Shown: positions 27,796 through 36,253, numbered from the stretch's first letter. The stretch is 64,000 nt of DNA from Oceanobacillus alkalisoli (GCF_021556485.1 NZ_JAKGBW010000009.1:62001-126000); one strand, 5' to 3'. Made by a program: numbers and translations. The notes: generated by a model from the letters alone, not told the origin.

Positions 27796-27825
27796 AAGAT
27801 GAGAGCAATATTTTGCCCTCATCTT
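27796..27825 (-). terminator. Intercistronic hairpin between pstS and pstC
   Basis: AAGATGAGAGC and GCCCTCATCTT pair over 11 bp with one mismatch (27796-27806 with 27815-27825), with little T run after it on the minus strand. It probably stabilises or partly ends the pstS transcript rather than acting as a full terminator. Confidence 0.6.
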
Positions 27826-27850
27826 TATTGTTTACATGATGTTGATTATT

Positions 27851-28867
27851 TTATTTAAGAGCTTCTAATTCTTCAACTAATGTACTTGCTTCTTCTTCAG
27901 GAATTGGTGCAAATCCAGTTTCCCCAGCAAGATCTGAAGCAGTTTCCATAACATAGATTGCATAATCAAGTACTTGTGGTTTTTCCTTGGCATTATTCAC
28001 GTTCAGGTAAGTAAATACCGGGCGTGTGAAATCTCCATAGTCGCCATCTTCCGCAATCGTGTCGAGGGATGGCTCAACTGGGCCATTTCCAAAATCAACA
28101 TGAACTGCTTGTACTTGATCTTGGTTGTTTACATAGTAACCGAACCCGAAGAACCCGATGGAATTCACATCTTCAGAAATTAACGTTACGAGGGTTGAAT
28201 ACTCTTGTTGCAGGTTAACATCATCTCTTAAATCTTGTTCTTCTAAAATATTTTCATAGAAGAATTCGTACGTACCATGGTTTTCGTTCGGTCCGTATGT
28301 ATTGATTGGCTCTTCTGGCCAGTCTGGGTTAATATCAGACCAGTTCGTATACTCACCTAAGAAAATATCGATAATTTGCTCTGGAGTGAGTTCCGTTGCC
28401 CAATCATTATCTGGATGGATAACAATTGTTAACCCATCAAGCGCTACTTTCAATTCTTTTACTTCAATACCAAGCTCATCTGCTGTTGCTTGCTCTTCTT
28501 CTTTAATCTCACGGGAAGCATCGTTAAAGTCTGTTCCGCCTTCCGCTAAGAATCGTTCGAAACCAGCACTTGTACCTGCACGGCTAACTTCGACAGATAC
28601 GCCTTGCTGTTCGTTAAGCATATATTCTTCAGCAAGTCTAGACATTAATGGATAAACTGTTCCAGACCCGTCAATTTCTACACTACCTTCCAGTTCTTCA
28701 GATTCGCCTTCTTGCGCTTCCTCTGAACTGCCATTTGTTTCTTCTGTTTCTTCCGATGACTCTTCAGCTCCAGTGTCATCTCCGTTATCTTCTGTTCCTC
28801 CACATGCTGCAAGTACTGTGAGCAATGCTCCAATTAAAAGGAACATAAGAAATTTCTTGAGCTTCAT
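27851..28867 (-). CDS. pstS: Phosphate-binding lipoprotein PstS
   Basis: A 338-residue extracellular lipoprotein that binds phosphate and delivers it to PstCA. The signal peptide ends in the lipobox LAAC, followed by an acidic linker rich in E, D and S, and then the binding domain with IDGSGTVYPLMSRLAEEY, SRAGTSAGFERF and NDASREIKEEE. The start ATG 28865-28867 has GGGGAGG 10 bp before it; the longer frame to 28924 lacks a site. It is the first gene of the operon and sits behind a four-repeat Pho box. Confidence 0.96.
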   Translation of the reverse strand: MKLKKFLMFLLIGALLTVLAACGGTEDNGDDTGAEESSEETEETNGSSEEAQEGESEELEGSVEIDGSGTVYPLMSRLAEEYMLNEQQGVSVEVSRAGTSAGFERFLAEGGTDFNDASREIKEEEQATADELGIEVKELKVALDGLTIVIHPDNDWATELTPEQIIDIFLGEYTNWSDINPDWPEEPINTYGPNENHGTYEFFYENILEEQDLRDDVNLQQEYSTLVTLISEDVNSIGFFGFGYYVNNQDQVQAVHVDFGNGPVEPSLDTIAEDGDYGDFTRPVFTYLNVNNAKEKPQVLDYAIYVMETASDLAGETGFAPIPEEEASTLVEELEALK

Positions 28868-28929
28868 ACGACAATGTCCTCCCCAATAATAGATGATTTT
28901 ATCTTGAGTGCTTTTCGCTCTCAAGTACT

Positions 28930-28983
28930 AGTATAGTGCCCCAATGTAAAGGAAGTATTATCCGAATGTAAAGCTTTTGTAAA
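28930..28983 (-). promoter_or_regulatory. PhoP-dependent promoter (Pho box) of pstS
   Basis: On the minus strand TTTACA occurs at 28978-28983, 28967-28972 and 28945-28950, with ATAATA at 28956-28961. All four hexamers are spaced by exactly 11 bp, as in PhoP boxes (TTHACA repeats with 5-bp gaps). A TATACT -10 box lies at 28930-28935 and there is no proper -35 box. This predicts induction in phosphate starvation. Confidence 0.9.
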
Positions 28984-29098
28984 TTTGCAGGTCTTTTTTA
29001 TTATATGCAGCTTTCTTCTATATCTATGCCTCCCTTTCTATCATTTCTTTTCGATTATAGAAATGAATGGATATTTAATAGAAAGGAAGATGATACAG

Positions 29099-29890
29099 AT
29101 GAAAATTTATCTTGATGCCGGTCATGGTGGAAGTGATCCCGGTGCAGCCGGCAATGGGTTGCAGGAAAAGGAAGTTGTCCTTGATTTAGCAATCAGGATC
29201 AGGCGACTACTGTACAATTACCCGCAAGCTACCGTAAAGTTAAGCCGCACAACGGATGTAACGAAAAGTCTTCGCGCACGGACGAATGAAGCGAACAGCT
29301 GGGGCGCAGATATTTTCCTTTCCCTCCATTGTAATGCTTTTAACGGGCGTGCCCGGGGATATGAGGATTTTGTTTATAACAAATTGCCAAGAGGAGCGGC
29401 TACGAGAAGTTATCAAGTGACCCTTCATGAAAAAGTTCGGCGAGCAATCGGCATACCGAACCGTGGAATGAAACAAGCCAACTTTCATGTACTGCGCGAA
29501 TCGAATATGCCGGCAATTTTAACAGAGAATGGATTTATCGATCATCCGGAAGATGCGAAATTGATGAAGCAAACGGCTTGGAGGGAAAAAGTCGCAGCTG
29601 CACACGTAGATGGATTAGTCGAGATTTTTAAATTGAAAAAAGCAGTTTCTCCGAGTAAAGGACGATACCAATTAATTGCCGGTTCCTTTGCAAAGCAATC
29701 AAATGCCAAAGCAAGACAAGTATTACTCACCACGAGACAAATCCCAGCGACTGTAAAGCAAGTCTCAGTTAACGGAAAAACGATGCACCGGGTCATCATA
29801 GGCGCCTATTCAAGTCGCATCATTGCGGAAAACAAACGTAAACAGATCTTACAATTGGGTATCGAAACATTCATCTTAAGAGACAACTAG
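29099..29890 (+). CDS. cwlC: N-acetylmuramoyl-L-alanine amidase, CwlC-like (Amidase_3 plus SPOR domain)
   Basis: A 263-residue zinc amidase that cuts the bond between muramic acid and the stem peptide. IYLDAGHGGSDPGAAGNG holds the first zinc histidine; the metal glutamate is at KEVV, the second histidine in FLSLHCNAFNG, and the catalytic glutamate in PAILTENGFID. Residues about 180-263 resemble SPOR repeats (YQLIAGSFAKQSNAKA, HRVIIGAYSSRIIAE). There is no signal peptide, as in B. subtilis CwlC (about 255 residues), which acts in mother-cell lysis. The ATG at 29099 is about 10 bp after GGAAG. It is divergent from pstS and shares its upstream region with the Pho box. Confidence 0.85.
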   Translation: MKIYLDAGHGGSDPGAAGNGLQEKEVVLDLAIRIRRLLYNYPQATVKLSRTTDVTKSLRARTNEANSWGADIFLSLHCNAFNGRARGYEDFVYNKLPRGAATRSYQVTLHEKVRRAIGIPNRGMKQANFHVLRESNMPAILTENGFIDHPEDAKLMKQTAWREKVAAAHVDGLVEIFKLKKAVSPSKGRYQLIAGSFAKQSNAKARQVLLTTRQIPATVKQVSVNGKTMHRVIIGAYSSRIIAENKRKQILQLGIETFILRDN

Positions 29891-29989
29891 ACATCCAAGC
29901 AATATTCAATATAATCGCACGAAGAGAATACCGTCATAGCACTCCCACTAGAGTCAGATTCTTTGCCTTTTATATTCGTTTCTTATATT

Positions 29990-30037
29990 AATAAATTTCA
30001 TAATACGTATTTAATGCTTCACCATCACCATATGTAG
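29990..30037 (+). repeat. Family B element, truncated copy 4
   Basis: Only the left 48 bp (AATAAATTTCATAATACG to CACCATATGTAG) is present. The loop and the right half are missing and are replaced by an unrelated coding-like tail. Confidence 0.75.
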
Positions 30038-30093
30038 AGATTGTTATAATCGATGGAAATGGAAAAGTCGTTGAACATATTGTCGGCCAATGA
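30037..30093 (+). pseudogene. Possible C-terminal remnant of a lost gene
   Basis: Directly at the break of the truncated repeat an open frame reads EIVIIDGNGKVVEHIVGQ and stops at TGA 30091-30093. It looks like a protein C-terminus (thioredoxin-like or peroxidase-like ends have such DGKVVEHIVG strings) but has no start. Upstream lies only repeat. The 355-bp gap 29891-30245 holds nothing else but a terminator. Confidence 0.3.
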
Positions 30094-30176
30094 GCAAATA
30101 ATTGTTAGTAGAGAGAATCGGTGGTTTAATCGATTGAATACGTTAGGATAATCTAGGTTGCACATCCTATTCAAAT

Positions 30177-30211
30177 AAAATCCGGACCGATCAGCTGATT
30201 GGTCCGGATTT
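30177..30211. terminator. Terminator between cwlC-like gene and natB
   Basis: AAATCCGGACCGATCAG and CTGATTGGTCCGGATTT form a 17-bp stem (one mismatch) with almost no loop, T-rich on the natB side. Confidence 0.8.
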
Positions 30212-30245
30212 ATTTAACTCTAAGATGATTACATTTCATTCACGT

Positions 30246-31409
30246 TTAGTTCATCACCCATTTATCTTTACTAAATAGGATTCTGCTGATGATAAAAATA
30301 ATGATGATACAAACAAGATTACTGCCAATCGTCATAAATATGTGCCCATAATTCACTACACCAAACAACAATTCCGTAAGAATCGCAAAGATATTTACAA
30401 ATGGCAGGATAAAATGATTCATCGTAAACTCATTCACCCCAAGTCCGCCAATCATCATCGCAGGGAAAATGATTACCATCATAATCGGTGTACTATAACT
30501 CTGCGCTTCTTTTACCGTTTTACCAACAATACTTGTGATCATTAAGAGAGCACCAACGAAGAACGAATAGACTAGCGTCACAAGTGCGCCCATTCCAATG
30601 ATCGCAACCATATTATCACCGAACGAAATTGCCGCTTTCAAGTGTTCCGTAAAGAAGGCTACCTCGATTGCCACGACTGTGAGCGTAATAACTCCAATAA
30701 TGACACCCACAGAGGATATCGTTAAGTATTTTGCCATTAATAACGTAGAGCGATTGACTGGTGTCATAAGCAGTGCTTCCATCGTTTTCTTTTCTTTTTC
30801 ACCCGCAAAGATATCTGCTGCTGATGGGCCTGCTCCAACCCCAATTGCAATCGATAGAATAAGGGGAATTAACAGCGCCAGCACCTGGATATTACTATCC
30901 TCTGCATTCGTTTCCCGTTGCTCCATTGCAACTGCCTGGGTGATGGATGGATCGATATTCGCTTGCTGCAATCTTTCTGCGACAACAATCTGTTCATATT
31001 CCGCAAGCTTGCTAGTTACAATGTAAATAAGGTTAGAAGACTTTTGACTAAATGTATCGCCGATCAGCTCCACATTACCGGCTTCTCCCGCTTGAACTTC
31101 CGCATCAAAGTTATCCGCAAATACAATTGCCGCTTGGACGTCTCCATCAATAAATGCCTGTTCTGGATTTTCCGTACGTAAGAGTTCCACATTATCCATT
31201 GTCCCAAGTATCGTTTCCTGTCCGGTTGACAACTCTTCTTCCACAGCCAGTGTATATGTTTCATCTTCGCCGTCACTAATCAAACTTTCATAGAAAAAAG
31301 TCAGTGCCGACATCATCAAAATCGGTAATAACACGGTTAATAACAATGTCCGTTTATCACGGAAGGAATCGATCATTTCTTTTTTATATATTTTAAATAG
31401 CATAGCCAT
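30246..31409 (-). CDS. natB: Na+-extruding ABC transporter permease NatB
   Basis: A 387-residue ABC-2 type permease: one N-terminal helix, a large outside domain (residues about 40-170), then five to six helices ending in RILFSKDKWVMN. FKIYKKEMIDSFRDKRTLLL at the N-terminus and AADIFAGEKEKKTMEALLMT in the middle fit NatB. With NatA it exports Na+ in exchange for nothing but ATP. The ATG follows GAGGGGG and lies 17 bp inside natA. Confidence 0.9.
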   Translation of the reverse strand: MAMLFKIYKKEMIDSFRDKRTLLLTVLLPILMMSALTFFYESLISDGEDETYTLAVEEELSTGQETILGTMDNVELLRTENPEQAFIDGDVQAAIVFADNFDAEVQAGEAGNVELIGDTFSQKSSNLIYIVTSKLAEYEQIVVAERLQQANIDPSITQAVAMEQRETNAEDSNIQVLALLIPLILSIAIGVGAGPSAADIFAGEKEKKTMEALLMTPVNRSTLLMAKYLTISSVGVIIGVITLTVVAIEVAFFTEHLKAAISFGDNMVAIIGMGALVTLVYSFFVGALLMITSIVGKTVKEAQSYSTPIMMVIIFPAMMIGGLGVNEFTMNHFILPFVNIFAILTELLFGVVNYGHIFMTIGSNLVCIIIIFIISRILFSKDKWVMN

Positions 31410-32145
31410 CTGTCCCCCTCACTAATTTACTCATAAAGATATAGTTTAAATCACGACTGTTTTCTTCTTCATATAAAGCCTCTTTCTCCCCGTGATAAAC
31501 AAGCTCACCTTTATGGATCATCGCGACATGATCACAGAGCAGATCGACTTCTTCCATAATGTGACTCGAGAAGATAATGGTTTTTCTTTGTGTTTTCAGT
31601 TCTTGAACGAGCTGGCGGAATACGTTGGAAGCGGTGATATCAAGCCCTGTTGTCGGTTCGTCGAATAGAATAATTTCCGGGTCATGAATGATAGCTCGGG
31701 CGATCGCCACTTTCTGGCGCATCCCTTTAGAAAAACCGTCCACTTTCCGGTCAAGAAAATCGCGCATACCGAACATTTTCGCGAGCTCATCAATCCGCAC
31801 CTTCGTCTCATGCTTGCTCAAGTGATAGAGTGTTGCAAAGTATTCGAGGTTTTCTCTAGCGGTCATGCGGTTATAGAGCCCTGTCTCACCGCCAAATAAG
31901 ACGCCCATCCGCTTTTTAATTTCATCTGGCTTTTTCACCGTGTCATAGCCTTTTACCAGAACTTCCCCTTCAGTCGGTGTAAGCAATGTTGCAATCGAGC
32001 GGAGAAGCGTCGTCTTCCCAGCTCCGTTTTCCCCTAACAGACCAACAATTTCCCCCTCCTGAACTGTAAAGGACACATGATTTAAAGCAGTTACTGATGT
32101 TTTCTTATCTTGAAATCGTTTCGTCACGTTTTGAATTTCAATCAT
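31393..32145 (-). CDS. natA: Na+-extruding ABC transporter ATP-binding protein NatA
   Basis: A 250-residue ABC ATPase. Walker A is LLGENGAGKTTLLRSI, the signature FSKGMRQKVAIARA, Walker B IILFDEPTTGLD, and the H-loop IIFSSHIMEEVD. NatA of B. subtilis has 246 residues. The ATG at 32143-32145 is preceded by GGGATGGGA; the longer in-frame start at 32208 enters the regulatory region and overlaps the -10 box. It is transcribed divergently from natR. Confidence 0.92.
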   Translation of the reverse strand: MIEIQNVTKRFQDKKTSVTALNHVSFTVQEGEIVGLLGENGAGKTTLLRSIATLLTPTEGEVLVKGYDTVKKPDEIKKRMGVLFGGETGLYNRMTARENLEYFATLYHLSKHETKVRIDELAKMFGMRDFLDRKVDGFSKGMRQKVAIARAIIHDPEIILFDEPTTGLDITASNVFRQLVQELKTQRKTIIFSSHIMEEVDLLCDHVAMIHKGELVYHGEKEALYEEENSRDLNYIFMSKLVRGTDGYAI

Positions 32146-32177
32146 TTCGTTCCCATCCCTCTTTTGATTTGTTACAT

Positions 32178-32276
32178 TCATTGTAAGCAAAACCATCGCT
32201 TCTTTCACCGGACATGTCGCGAATCGTCCCTTTGATGTCGTGAAAATGCCCTATTCACGCTTCGAGATGGTATAAT
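32178..32276. promoter_or_regulatory. Divergent natA/natR control region with NatR-like direct repeats
   Basis: ATGTCGCGAA (32214-32223) and ATGTCGTGAA (32235-32244) are direct repeats with a 21-bp period (about two helical turns), the arrangement seen for LytTR regulators such as AgrA. On the minus strand a TACAAT -10 (32177-32182 area) has a poor -35, consistent with activation of natA. TATAAT at 32271-32276 serves natR. Confidence 0.55.
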
Positions 32277-32326
32277 GAAGAAAAACGATTGCGTCAAAAA
32301 CAATAGAAAGTACAGGTGTTGCACGT

Positions 32327-33028
32327 ATGCTGAAGGTTGGAATTGTTGATGACCGTCAGATTGATTTAGATAAAGTGGTTGGGATTGTTTCACAGATTGA
32401 TAATGTGGAGATCGTCTTCGCCACCACATCCGCAGAAGAAGCGTATAAACGGATTAAAGATGAGGAAATCATGCTGCTCGTCGCCGATATTGAAATGCCC
32501 CATCTTTCCGGCTATGAGCTCGCAGATATTATTCATTCCCATGCGCTTCATATTGAGGTTATTTTTGTAACAGCAAACAGCGGGTATGCGGTTCATGCCT
32601 TTGAAATCAATGTACATGACTATATTATGAAGCCCTATACGAAAGACCGGCTCAAGACATCGATTAAGCGGGTAATGGAGAGGTCTCGGCAAGCGGAAAT
32701 TACGGGAAGACTTTATATTAAGCAGAAGAACAACATTCATATCATCCAAAAGAAAGATATTATTTTCATTGAACGAACAGGCAGGTCTTCTACGATTTTC
32801 ACAAAAAATGGAACCATTAAGACGTACCAAACGTTAAAAGAGTTGGAGGGTGAGCTGAGGGAAAGGGATTTTCTTCGCTCCCACCGTTCCTTTATCATTA
32901 ACATCCACTATATTCAAAACTTTGAACTATACGCCAAAAATTCATTCGTCGTAAACTTTGACGGATTAGATGAAACAGCAATGATTACAAAAGACATGGT
33001 CGACTACTTACAGGAAAATTACTTTTAG
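32327..33028 (+). CDS. natR: LytTR response regulator NatR
   Basis: A 233-residue response regulator. The receiver domain (1-120) shows KVGIVDDRQIDLDKV, phospho-acceptor VADIEMPHLSG, the conserved TAN and the lysine in DYIMKPYTKDRL. The LytTR domain (135-233) shows DIIFIERTGRSSTIFTKNG and LRSHRSFIINIHYI. Length equals B. subtilis NatR (233). It is divergent from natAB and followed by natK, the same set of genes as in B. subtilis, where NatK-NatR induces natAB. Confidence 0.9.
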   Translation: MLKVGIVDDRQIDLDKVVGIVSQIDNVEIVFATTSAEEAYKRIKDEEIMLLVADIEMPHLSGYELADIIHSHALHIEVIFVTANSGYAVHAFEINVHDYIMKPYTKDRLKTSIKRVMERSRQAEITGRLYIKQKNNIHIIQKKDIIFIERTGRSSTIFTKNGTIKTYQTLKELEGELRERDFLRSHRSFIINIHYIQNFELYAKNSFVVNFDGLDETAMITKDMVDYLQENYF

Positions 33029-33031
33029 AAC

Positions 33032-33083
33032 GGGACAATCCCTCTGCTCCATTGGGACATGGGGTCAGTGCAGTTGTCCCGGC
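33032..33083. repeat. Family E repeat, copy 1 (between natR and natK)
   Basis: GGGACAATCCCTCTGC and GGGACATGGGGTCAGTGCAG end in TTGTCCC, giving an inverted GGGACAA / TTGTCCC pair. Related copies lie at 60737-60771 and 61948-62007. Confidence 0.55.
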
Positions 33084-33100
33084 TGAGAGGGGGTTGAGTT

Positions 33101-34084
33101 ATGAAGCGTGTGTATTTTTATTGGGTAAGTATTGCCTCGCTCGCTGTTATTCATATTGAATTTGCAGGACGAGCTTTACCTTTTGATTTACCTTTTTTCG
33201 TCTCGATTTTTTTAGCTTTCCTACTTATTTTTCTATTACAGAGGAAACTCATGGTACACATAGATGCACTTGGAACAAAGGAAAATCTCAGATTATACAG
33301 CATCCAGCTCCTGCTTCTCATCATTTACGTATTAACTGAACCTGGTCTGATTTCGCTTATTCCGCTTCTCACTTTTATCCTGTTGGAAGCGAACCGGCAT
33401 ATCATCAGTCATAAGCTACATAATAACCGCCAACTTATCCAGGCACACAAAAGAGAAATGGAGCAAATGAATGACACCTTTCTCATTGTCCGCAAAGAAA
33501 GACATGACTTTTTAAAACATATATCCAGCTTGCATTATATGCTCGAAAATAATAACCATAAAGAAGCAACAACGTATTTAAATGAGCTAGTAGAAGGATA
33601 TAAGGAAACAAACCTGTCTATTCAAGGAGAACGCGGAACAGTAGCGGGTGTCCTGCATCACAGTTACCGGCAAGGACAGGAAGAAGGGATCGAAGTGATA
33701 TATGATCTCGAAGCAGCGATTTCCGGCTTACCACTTTCTGATCGTGATTTAACAGCCTTAATCGGGAATATACTAGATAATGCACTGGAGGCGAGTGCCG
33801 AATGGCAAAGAGAGAACGGAAAAAAACCGCAGATTATCTTACAGTCCTTCAAGCGCAGCGGTCTTTTTATGCTAACTTGCAAAAACTGCACCCGTCCCTT
33901 GCCGAATGATGTGCTCGATCATTTATTTACGAAACGGTCACAATCAACAAAATCAGGAAATCATGAAGGACTGGGAACACAGATTATTGCACATATTGTC
34001 GAAAAACATGCTGGCTATCTTGATTTCGTTTATAAAAATCAAATCTTTACATTACAAATTAAGCTGCCTGCCATCTTAAAATAA
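33101..34084 (+). CDS. natK: Sensor histidine kinase NatK (GHKL type)
   Basis: A 327-residue membrane kinase. The first 105 residues carry three to four hydrophobic helices. The phospho-acceptor histidine is in RKERHDFLKHISSLHYML, followed by a GHKL ATPase domain with LTALIGNILDNALEAS (N box) and STKSGNHEGLGTQI (G2 box). This layout fits the Agr/Nat group of kinases. The ATG follows GAGAGGGGG. It is 72 bp downstream of natR, with a family E repeat in between, and should phosphorylate NatR. Confidence 0.88.
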   Translation: MKRVYFYWVSIASLAVIHIEFAGRALPFDLPFFVSIFLAFLLIFLLQRKLMVHIDALGTKENLRLYSIQLLLLIIYVLTEPGLISLIPLLTFILLEANRHIISHKLHNNRQLIQAHKREMEQMNDTFLIVRKERHDFLKHISSLHYMLENNNHKEATTYLNELVEGYKETNLSIQGERGTVAGVLHHSYRQGQEEGIEVIYDLEAAISGLPLSDRDLTALIGNILDNALEASAEWQRENGKKPQIILQSFKRSGLFMLTCKNCTRPLPNDVLDHLFTKRSQSTKSGNHEGLGTQIIAHIVEKHAGYLDFVYKNQIFTLQIKLPAILK

Positions 34085-34116
34085 GTTGACATGGATTAAC
34101 GACGAGGAGGAACATC

Positions 34117-34770
34117 ATGGTTCTTTACCGCTTGCCGATAATGATTCTTACCCTAAGTCTCGTATACATTTTCATCGCTCCTGATGAGCCCTTTGCGTTC
34201 AAGCTCTTTTTTAAACTGCTGCCAATGATCGTCATTTTATTTTACGCTTTCCGAATCGCACCGGAAAATAAAATGGCTGTCCATTGGTTCATTATTCTTG
34301 GTCTTCTTTTTTCGATGATAGGTGACGCAACTTTGCACTGGTTTCTCGTTGGACTTGTCGCTTTCTTTATTGCCCATGTCTGTTATGTGATTGGCTTTTT
34401 TACGGTGGCCAAGTTTACTAGAAAGCGGATGTTAGCTGCGGTTCCAATCAGCATCTACGCTATTACTTTCGGGATATTCCTTATTCCTGCTCTAACGGAT
34501 ACCGGGGAGCAAGCGCTCGTAATCCCAGTAATTGCTTATATCATCATTATTTCACTCATGCTCTTTGCCGCGGTTGCAACAGGGAATAGACCAGCACAAT
34601 TTGGGGCATTATTATTTGTTATCTCCGACTCGATTCTTGCTTGGAATATGTTCATCGATCCAGTTCCATTTGCTGATGCTCTTGTTATGTTCCCGTACTA
34701 TGCAGCTCAGTTTTTCATTACAGTTAGTCTCTACTCGCTTATTGACCAAAACAAGCGCATCATTTGGTAG
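34117..34770 (+). CDS. Lysoplasmalogenase-like membrane protein (YhhN/TMEM86 family)
   Basis: A 217-residue protein with seven to eight hydrophobic helices. Characteristic residues are the GDATLHWF motif (family GDxxL), AHVCYVIGFF (HxxY) and the late SDSILAWNMF (DxxLA). Animal members hydrolyse lysoplasmalogens; bacterial function is less certain. GAGGAGG precedes the ATG. It starts 32 bp after natK and may be read with it. Confidence 0.82.
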   Translation: MVLYRLPIMILTLSLVYIFIAPDEPFAFKLFFKLLPMIVILFYAFRIAPENKMAVHWFIILGLLFSMIGDATLHWFLVGLVAFFIAHVCYVIGFFTVAKFTRKRMLAAVPISIYAITFGIFLIPALTDTGEQALVIPVIAYIIIISLMLFAAVATGNRPAQFGALLFVISDSILAWNMFIDPVPFADALVMFPYYAAQFFITVSLYSLIDQNKRIIW

Positions 34771-34888
34771 CAATACAGAATGTAAAACAACTATTTTTAA
34801 TATGTTTATTAAGACTTTATATGGTATACCTAGCTGCTTTAAATTACAAGAGTTCGCTCGTTTAGTTCTAACATAGGAGGAATTTCAT

Positions 34889-35461
34889 GTGAAGTTAACA
34901 ACAAGGGAAGTTTTATCGGTCCCGAATATTTTATCTTATATCCGGATTCTCTTGATTCCTGTATTTATTTATCTCTTTTTCCATGCAACAGACTCAAGAG
35001 ATTATTATGTTATCGGTCTTATTATACTTTTATCTGGTCTAACAGATGCATTGGACGGTTGGATTGCCCGGACATTCAATCAAATTACAGAACTCGGGAA
35101 AATTGTTGACCCGATTGCAGATAAATTGACCCAGACAGCAATCGTCGCCTGTCTATTGTTCCGCTATCCGTATATGTGGATTCTGTTTATCCTTTTTATC
35201 TTGAAAGAGTTGTTTATGGGAATCAATGGACTCATTCTATTAAAACGCGGGAAAAAACTGGACGGAGCGAAGTGGTTTGGAAAAGTATCGACGGCAGTGT
35301 TCTATCTTGCAATGGGAATTTTGATTACATTTCCTAACTTGGATACGTATTTGATCACATTCCTCATGATTGTAACAGGGATTTTCTTATCTATATCTTT
35401 CTTGATGTATATCCCGGAATTTCTGAGATTATATGAAAAAAAGGAAGATGCTGTGCGTTAA
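34889..35461 (+). CDS. CDP-alcohol phosphatidyltransferase family protein
   Basis: A 190-residue membrane enzyme that transfers a phosphatidyl group from CDP-diacylglycerol to an alcohol. The catalytic motif DG-x2-AR-x8-G-x3-D-x3-D is visible in DALDGWIARTFNQITELG and KIVDPIADKL. It resembles PgsA (phosphatidylglycerophosphate synthase) in length and opening sequence (VPNILSYIRILLIPVF), but a housekeeping pgsA would normally lie near recA/cinA, so this may be a paralogue. The GTG start at 34889 follows GGAGG by 8 bp; the ATG two bases earlier reads straight into TGA. Confidence 0.88.
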   Translation: MKLTTREVLSVPNILSYIRILLIPVFIYLFFHATDSRDYYVIGLIILLSGLTDALDGWIARTFNQITELGKIVDPIADKLTQTAIVACLLFRYPYMWILFILFILKELFMGINGLILLKRGKKLDGAKWFGKVSTAVFYLAMGILITFPNLDTYLITFLMIVTGIFLSISFLMYIPEFLRLYEKKEDAVR

Positions 35462-35480
35462 TCACAGCATCTTCCTTTTT
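35441..35480 (+). terminator. Terminator overlapping the phosphatidyltransferase stop
   Basis: AAGGAAGATGCTGTG and CACAGCATCTTCCTT pair over 15 bp, followed by TTTTT. The left arm is coding. Confidence 0.92.
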
Positions 35481-35491
35481 TACTTTATTCT

Positions 35492-36076
35492 TTAAGCATT
35501 TTCGGTTGCTAAATTGCCTCTTAGTGTTTTTAAAGCAGTACTCCAAGCAATGACTTGATCCAGCATTTGGTTTGCATTGTCTGCATGGTAATCAGCTGGT
35601 TTGAAGACAGAGAAGTTTTCAAAGTCAGCTAGTAGGGAGAAGGTAACTGCAGTACGGACGTCCGCTACTTGCAATTCACCAAGAATTAAGCGCATGTTTT
35701 CATGAGCACGTGTCCCACCAAGGCTTCCGTAACCAACAAATCCTGCCGCTTTGTTGTTCACTTCAGGATTTAAGTAGTCTGTTGCGTTCTTCAGCGCACC
35801 ACCGATTGCATGGTTGTATTCTGGAGTGATGAAAATATAACCATCGAAAGAGGCCATTTTATCAGACCAAGCTTTAATTGTTGCATTTGCTTCTTCTTGT
35901 TCTGTTTCTGGAAGGCTTTCACCTAAGAATGGTAATCGGTAATCTGCTAAGTCTACCAATTCATATTCGACATCCTGGTCATTGCGATTGTTTGCAAAAT
36001 CCATCATCCATTTCGCAACTTGCTCTCCGTTGCGTCCTTCACGTACACTTCCTAAAACAATACCAATCTTTAACAT
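35492..36076 (-). CDS. NADPH-dependent FMN reductase (azobenzene/quinone reductase type)
   Basis: A 194-residue flavodoxin-like protein. KIGIVLGSVREGRNGEQVAK contains the FMN phosphate loop, and FITPEYNHAIGGALKNATDY holds the conserved PEYNxxxxGxLKNxxD motif of the FMN_red family. Such enzymes reduce FMN, quinones, chromate or azo dyes. AGGAGG precedes the ATG. It is monocistronic and convergent with the preceding gene. An AT-rich inverted repeat (TTTAATTAAA, 36110-36119) lies upstream. Confidence 0.9.
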   Translation of the reverse strand: MLKIGIVLGSVREGRNGEQVAKWMMDFANNRNDQDVEYELVDLADYRLPFLGESLPETEQEEANATIKAWSDKMASFDGYIFITPEYNHAIGGALKNATDYLNPEVNNKAAGFVGYGSLGGTRAHENMRLILGELQVADVRTAVTFSLLADFENFSVFKPADYHADNANQMLDQVIAWSTALKTLRGNLATENA

Positions 36077-36227
36077 TCGTATTCCTCCTGTTGTCTATGT
36101 CTAAATAACTTTTAATTAAATATAACTTAATTACAGTCAATAATATAACATGGTTTCTCCCTAGTTGCAATCTTTTTGTTCTTATTTATTATTTGCTTAT
36201 GATTCGTAAGTCTAATAAAAAAATTTA

Positions 36228-36249
36228 GAGGCGGCATCTCTGCCGCCTC
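36228..36249 (-). terminator. Terminator of alr
   Basis: GAGGCGGCA and TGCCGCCTC pair perfectly around TCTC, followed on the minus strand by TAAATTTTTTT. Confidence 0.93.
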
Positions 36250-36253
36250 CTCC

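Noticed and set aside
28985-29098. N-terminal extension of the amidase as a signal peptide
   Set aside because: The hydrophobic stretch upstream is in frame, but its TTG start has no ribosome site and overlaps the Pho box; the start at 29099 has one and matches CwlC, which has no signal peptide.
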